This document shows positions 15,285 through 17,366 of a stretch of DNA of 17,366 nucleotides, one piece after another; position 1 is the first letter of the stretch, and every line of letters starts with the position of its first letter. The notes beneath the pieces were generated by a model. It was not told the origin of the DNA. It saw only the letters and a program-made list of their open reading frames with translations, and searched no databases. This DNA is from Microcaldota archaeon (GTDB lineage Archaea > Micrarchaeota > Micrarchaeia > Micrarchaeales > Micrarchaeaceae), in NCBI GenBank assembly GCA_021791775.1, contig JAJYVY010000013.1, positions 1 through 17,366 on the forward strand. Direction: 5' to 3'. The translations under genes and the position numbers were made by a program.

Positions 15285-15530
15285 ATGAAGGGAGGCAGCA
15301 GAACAAAGCACTGTCCTGCATTCGAGGCCCACATAAGAGAAAAAATGCGCGAGGAACTGCTGAGATGCGCCGAAGGCGTAGAAGACGAGGAAGAGATGGA
15401 CATTGTAAGCGCCAAGGGACTCGATGGCGCACATTCTACCAAAAATGCTGAAAATAACGCCATGTACGCTAAACCTACCGGCCATGGCAGTATTTGGATA
15501 AGGACAGAATATCAAAGCAGCAGGCAATAA
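15285..15530 (+). CDS. Small hypothetical protein (81 residues)
   Basis: I do not recognise this protein. It begins MKGGSRTKHCPAFEAHIREK, continues with an acidic helical stretch (REELLRCAEGVEDEEEMD, about 23-40), and has a Gly/Asn-rich second half ending WIRTEYQSSRQ. There are two cysteines (10 and 28) and no membrane segment or signal peptide. Codon use (ATA, AGA/AGG, GAG, GCC) resembles neighbouring genes, and a TATA-like element sits at the right distance. Two longer frames lie on the other strand over the same bases, so the call is uncertain. Confidence 0.5.
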   Translation: MKGGSRTKHCPAFEAHIREKMREELLRCAEGVEDEEEMDIVSAKGLDGAHSTKNAENNAMYAKPTGHGSIWIRTEYQSSRQ

Positions 15531-15680
15531 GATAATACGCAAAAAGGGGCAGGCTCAAATCATTAGAAAGGACGCCGCGGCCAATAAGATAGGAGCAATT
15601 TTTAAATGAAACTGCGCAAAAGGATTTATCGACAGGAAGTTAATCCAACGCCATACCTGGATTCCGCAAGCAAGCAAAAC

Positions 15681-15689
15681 TATTTATAT
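15681..15689 (+). promoter_or_regulatory. TATA box before the 86-residue gene
   Basis: TATTTATAT here predicts a start near 15711, giving a leader of about 60 nt for the gene at 15771. A second candidate, CTATAAAAC at 15701-15709, lies inside the inverted repeat. Confidence 0.4.
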
Positions 15690-15697
15690 CACGGATG

Positions 15698-15716
15698 CTG
15701 CTATAAAACATAGCAG
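15698..15716 (+). repeat. Inverted repeat (7-bp stem, 5-nt loop)
   Basis: CTGCTAT and ATAGCAG are perfect inverted copies separated by AAAAC. The repeat lies at the predicted transcription start downstream of the TATA box, so it could be an operator or a hairpin at the 5' end of the mRNA. It may also be chance. Confidence 0.35.
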
Positions 15717-15760
15717 AGTAAGTGACCTGCGCAACGAAGACGAAACAAAGCAATGATTCA

Positions 15761-15766
15761 AGGTGA
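15761..15766 (+). promoter_or_regulatory. Ribosome binding site deciding the start at 15771
   Basis: AGGTGA lies 4 nt before the ATG at 15771. The same frame has an ATG at 15753, but the ribosome binding site would then be inside the coding region, so 15771 is preferred. Confidence 0.6.
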
Positions 15767-15770
15767 AAGC

Positions 15771-16031
15771 ATGGCACTAGAAACCAAAACCCTAAATAAT
15801 AGACTCAAAAGAGCGGAAGAGGAATATAATGAAAAGCTACGGCAGCTAATCAACACAAATCGCGCAGCAGCCATGCAGCGTCGTTATTGGGGGCTATCTG
15901 CAAGCGCTGTAGATCCGACTGGAATAGGGGCTGAAGTGCGGGAAGCTTTAGAAAGACTATACAAACTGCAGGAGCAGAGTGGCCTGATTCGAAATCCCCA
16001 AGTGCGCCATATAGACATTCGTCACCCCTAA
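15771..16031 (+). CDS. Small helical hypothetical protein (86 residues)
   Basis: I do not recognise this protein. From the ATG at 15771 it begins MALETKTLNNRLKRAEEEYN and forms a charged, likely coiled-coil helix (about 6-35, EEYNEKLRQLINTNRAAAMQ). After RYWGLSASAVDPTGIG comes a second helix (VREALERLYKLQEQSGL) and a tail with RHIDIRHP. There is no membrane segment. The strong ribosome binding site supports it as a real gene. It is 55 nt upstream of the 330-residue gene on the same strand and may share a transcript with it. Confidence 0.6.
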   Translation: MALETKTLNNRLKRAEEEYNEKLRQLINTNRAAAMQRRYWGLSASAVDPTGIGAEVREALERLYKLQEQSGLIRNPQVRHIDIRHP

Positions 16032-16074
16032 ACAATAGCAATAATAATGTGCATTGCTAATCTAATTTTATATC

Positions 16075-16080
16075 GGTGAT
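16075..16080 (+). promoter_or_regulatory. Ribosome binding site of the 330-residue gene
   Basis: GGTGAT lies 6 nt before the ATG at 16087. An A/T-rich TTTTATAT at 16066-16073 is too near to act as the TATA box for this gene unless the transcript starts inside the coding region. Confidence 0.55.
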
Positions 16081-16086
16081 ATTTGA

Positions 16087-17079
16087 ATGGAGGCGACCCA
16101 TTCTCAGAAAAGGCCGTACGGTGGTATACCTGTCTCCATAGACAAAGAGCAGGTCGAGCACGATATTGATATCACCGCAAAGGAGTTCGCAAACTTAACA
16201 GGAATAAAAATAGACCCGAGCAACATAATGGTAGTGCTTCGCGGAGCAAATCCTATAGATTCCGCCCGGCTAAAAAATCGCATGCCTTTGGTATTAAATG
16301 CAGAGCCTTACCTGGAAGATCTGAGAATCATGATGCATGCTCCGGAAAAGAGCAGGGGTGCACTAGCCTTTAATATACTGGTAAGGTACTCAGCAAACAA
16401 CCTTTGCCCCGGCATAGTCAGGGCTGCAGAATTGGCGCAAGAACCCAATAAATACGGCAGGGTGAGCACAGAGATGTCGGACTTCTTTTCAAAAAGGGCG
16501 TCAGACGAAGCAGATAGGCAATATCAGGCATCGATGGGAAAGTTTCTCGGCGTAACGTATCTGGGTTCGCTTAGTAAGCTCTTCGCGGCGCACATGCTCT
16601 CTGATAGCGCACCGATTATAGGGCCGTTTAGCAGCATGAACATAACTAATGATGCAATCCTACCAAGCTCAGATACTGAAACCTCCACTGCTGAGGTGTG
16701 CGGGCTGCTAGCAGAAAAAGTGCTTGAGAAGCGCGGGGTGACAATGACCCCGGCTCAAATCGCCCACCACAAGGCCATGTGGGCAAAGGTGGCTGGGCGC
16801 AGGTTAACCTCAGAGCCAAAGATACTAGAACTTATTGCCGAAGCTGCATATCTGATAATTGGAGAGAGGGCAAAGGAACTCTCCGGCAAGGAGCAGGCAG
16901 ATGCGTTGAAAGCCGAAATAGCCGCTATAACGCACAGCATCGCCAATCTCGAAAGTGCATTGCTTGCAGAATGCCTTGTGTCCAGAGGGGACAAAACCGC
17001 AATACTAAGGAATCCCACCGCCCTGATAGACGTCTATGGCGAATACCTACGGCGCGATGATGGGCGCATGTATGCATGA
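16087..17079 (+). CDS. Hypothetical protein (330 residues), unrecognised
   Basis: The protein matches no family I know. It starts MEATHSQKRPYGGIPVSIDK, has a mixed alpha/beta N-terminal half (GIKIDPSNIMVVLRGANPID, then ALAFNILVRYSANNLCPGIV), a Ser/Thr-rich middle (GPFSSMNITNDAILPSSDTE), and a strongly helical C-terminal half including TPAQIAHHKAMWAKVAGRR and a likely coiled coil at about 268-305. No HExxH, Walker, zinc-ribbon or membrane segment is seen. Codon use resembles that of neighbouring genes, which argues against recent transfer. With GGTGAT before the ATG and 993 bases of open frame it is very likely a real gene. It follows the 86-residue gene by 55 nt. Confidence 0.8.
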   Translation: MEATHSQKRPYGGIPVSIDKEQVEHDIDITAKEFANLTGIKIDPSNIMVVLRGANPIDSARLKNRMPLVLNAEPYLEDLRIMMHAPEKSRGALAFNILVRYSANNLCPGIVRAAELAQEPNKYGRVSTEMSDFFSKRASDEADRQYQASMGKFLGVTYLGSLSKLFAAHMLSDSAPIIGPFSSMNITNDAILPSSDTETSTAEVCGLLAEKVLEKRGVTMTPAQIAHHKAMWAKVAGRRLTSEPKILELIAEAAYLIIGERAKELSGKEQADALKAEIAAITHSIANLESALLAECLVSRGDKTAILRNPTALIDVYGEYLRRDDGRMYA

Positions 17080-17117
17080 CTCGGCTCTACTGCAATACCA
17101 TACGCCTGGAAAATGGA

Positions 17118-17214
17118 CGCCTTGGCCGGGATTCGAACCCGGGTCACAAGCGCCCTGCCACCACAATAAAGGGTGTTGACAGGCTCGTATGCTAGACCAC
17201 TACACTACCAAGGC
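17118..17214 (-). tRNA. tRNA-Asp(GTC) with a 24-nt intron
   Basis: On the minus strand the acceptor stem GCCTTGG pairs fully with CCAAGGC, followed by discriminator G73, as expected for tRNA-Asp. The D arm is GTGT/GCAT (two G-U pairs), the anticodon stem CGAGC/GCTTG, the anticodon GTC at 17180-17178, the variable loop TGAC, and the T arm CCGGG-TTCGAAT-CCCGG. Exon 1 is 17214-17177 and exon 2 is 17152-17118, giving a 73-nt mature tRNA. CCA is not encoded directly after G73: the following bases are TCCA. An A/T-rich element at 17241-17250, about 30 nt upstream, may be the TATA box; it overlaps the stop codon of the preceding gene. Confidence 0.95.
17153..17176 (-). other. tRNA intron at position 37/38 with a canonical bulge-helix-bulge
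   Basis: The precursor folds as follows: the anticodon stem, then a 4-bp central helix in which CTGT (positions 32-35) pairs with GCAG of the intron, flanked by the 3-nt bulges CAA and GGC, then an intron stem CACC/GGTG closed by a 9-nt loop. Cutting after the second base of each bulge (CA^A and GG^C) removes exactly 24 nt and leaves a proper 7-nt anticodon loop. This is the standard substrate of the archaeal splicing endonuclease. Confidence 0.9.
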
Positions 17215-17241
17215 ACAAGACTATTTGCTCACTATTGTTCT

Positions 17242-17366
17242 TTAATCTTTCATTTCCAACAATTTAAGCAATTCAGATGCTTCCTTCCTGGAAAGTTCTC
17301 GTTGAACAGGTACAATGCCCTTATCATCCTTCCATCTTGTCCTTCTCTGTACGCCGATCTCGGCTG
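17242..17366 (-). CDS. C-terminal fragment of an unrecognised protein
   Basis: A frame entering from the right edge codes for 40 complete residues before the TAA at 17244-17242. The end reads IVPVQRELSRKEASELLKLL followed by EMKD, a basic region and then an amphipathic helix, as expected for a real C-terminus. Too little is visible for a family call. The stop codon lies 27 nt before the tRNA-Asp gene on the same strand. Confidence 0.5.
   Translation of the reverse strand, partial: AEIGVQRRTRWKDDKGIVPVQRELSRKEASELLKLLEMKD

Larger units (their letters stand above)
15531..15770. other. Intergenic region with promoter elements, no gene assigned
   Basis: These 240 bases hold A/T-rich elements at 15597-15606 and 15681-15689, a perfect inverted repeat at 15698-15716, and the ribosome binding site of the next gene. 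A 35-codon frame starts at 15606, but nothing supports it beyond a nearby A/T-rich element. No C/D box guide or other RNA gene could be recognised. Confidence 0.4.

Noticed and set aside
15606..15713. 35-codon small frame starting in TTTTTAAATG
   Set aside because: It has no ribosome binding site or recognised motif, and it overlaps the TATA element and inverted repeat of the next gene.
17114..17117. Encoded CCA tail of tRNA-Asp
   Set aside because: The bases after G73 are TCCA, so CCA is displaced by one and cannot serve as the genomically encoded 3' end.
1..17366. CRISPR arrays, insertion sequences, prophage genes or defence systems
   Set aside because: No repeated spacer pattern, transposase, integrase, phage or known defence gene was seen on either strand.

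Overview
This window is archaeal chromosome. The evidence is a dense set of archaeal or archaeo-eukaryotic informational genes: Kae1, aIF1/SUI1, ribosomal proteins L29, LX, L31e, L39e and S19e, aIF6, prefoldin alpha, a PDCD5-family protein, membrane LonB, Top6A and aCPSF2. It also carries a split ADP-forming acyl-CoA synthetase and a tRNA gene with a bulge-helix-bulge intron. Promoters have TATA boxes about 26-30 nt before several start codons (leaderless pattern), while some internal genes carry GGTGA-type ribosome binding sites. Base composition looks near 50% GC by eye, with heavy use of ATA and AGG/AGA codons. The compact layout fits a small-genome lineage; Micrarchaeota (ARMAN-like DPANN) is my best guess, from general impression only.

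Layout. 1-738 (-): 5' part of kae1. 944-1455 (-): L29-SUI1 pair. 1563-4640 (+): lonB then top6A, 12 nt apart. 4648-5964 (-): a type II/IV secretion ATPase with its own TATA box, convergent with top6A. 6034-9641 (-): the conserved archaeal operon S19e, PDCD5-like, L39e, L31e, aIF6, LX, prefoldin alpha, ftsY, with 4-16 nt gaps. 9729-13909 (-): a metabolic block, in transcription order a tail-anchored winged-helix-like protein, acyl-CoA synthetase beta, alpha (with an internal promoter) and a class III PLP enzyme overlapping alpha by ATGA. 13996-15252 (+): aCPSF2-type beta-CASP nuclease, divergent from the winged-helix gene. 15285-17079 (+): three genes I do not recognise. 17118-17214 (-): tRNA-Asp(GTC) with a 24-nt intron. 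17242-end (-): C-terminal end of another gene.

How they work together. The S19e-ftsY operon joins ribosome parts, 60S-type subunit maturation (aIF6), co-translational folding (prefoldin) and membrane targeting (FtsY). The acyl-CoA synthetase and PLP enzyme suggest amino acid breakdown: transamination to a 2-oxoacid, oxidation to acyl-CoA by an enzyme outside the window, then ATP formation. The membrane-tethered winged-helix-like protein lies directly upstream of that block and may regulate it. The less ordinary parts are this tethered protein, the three unrecognised genes at 15285-17079, a top6A gene without top6B next to it, and a secretion ATPase with no membrane partner nearby.
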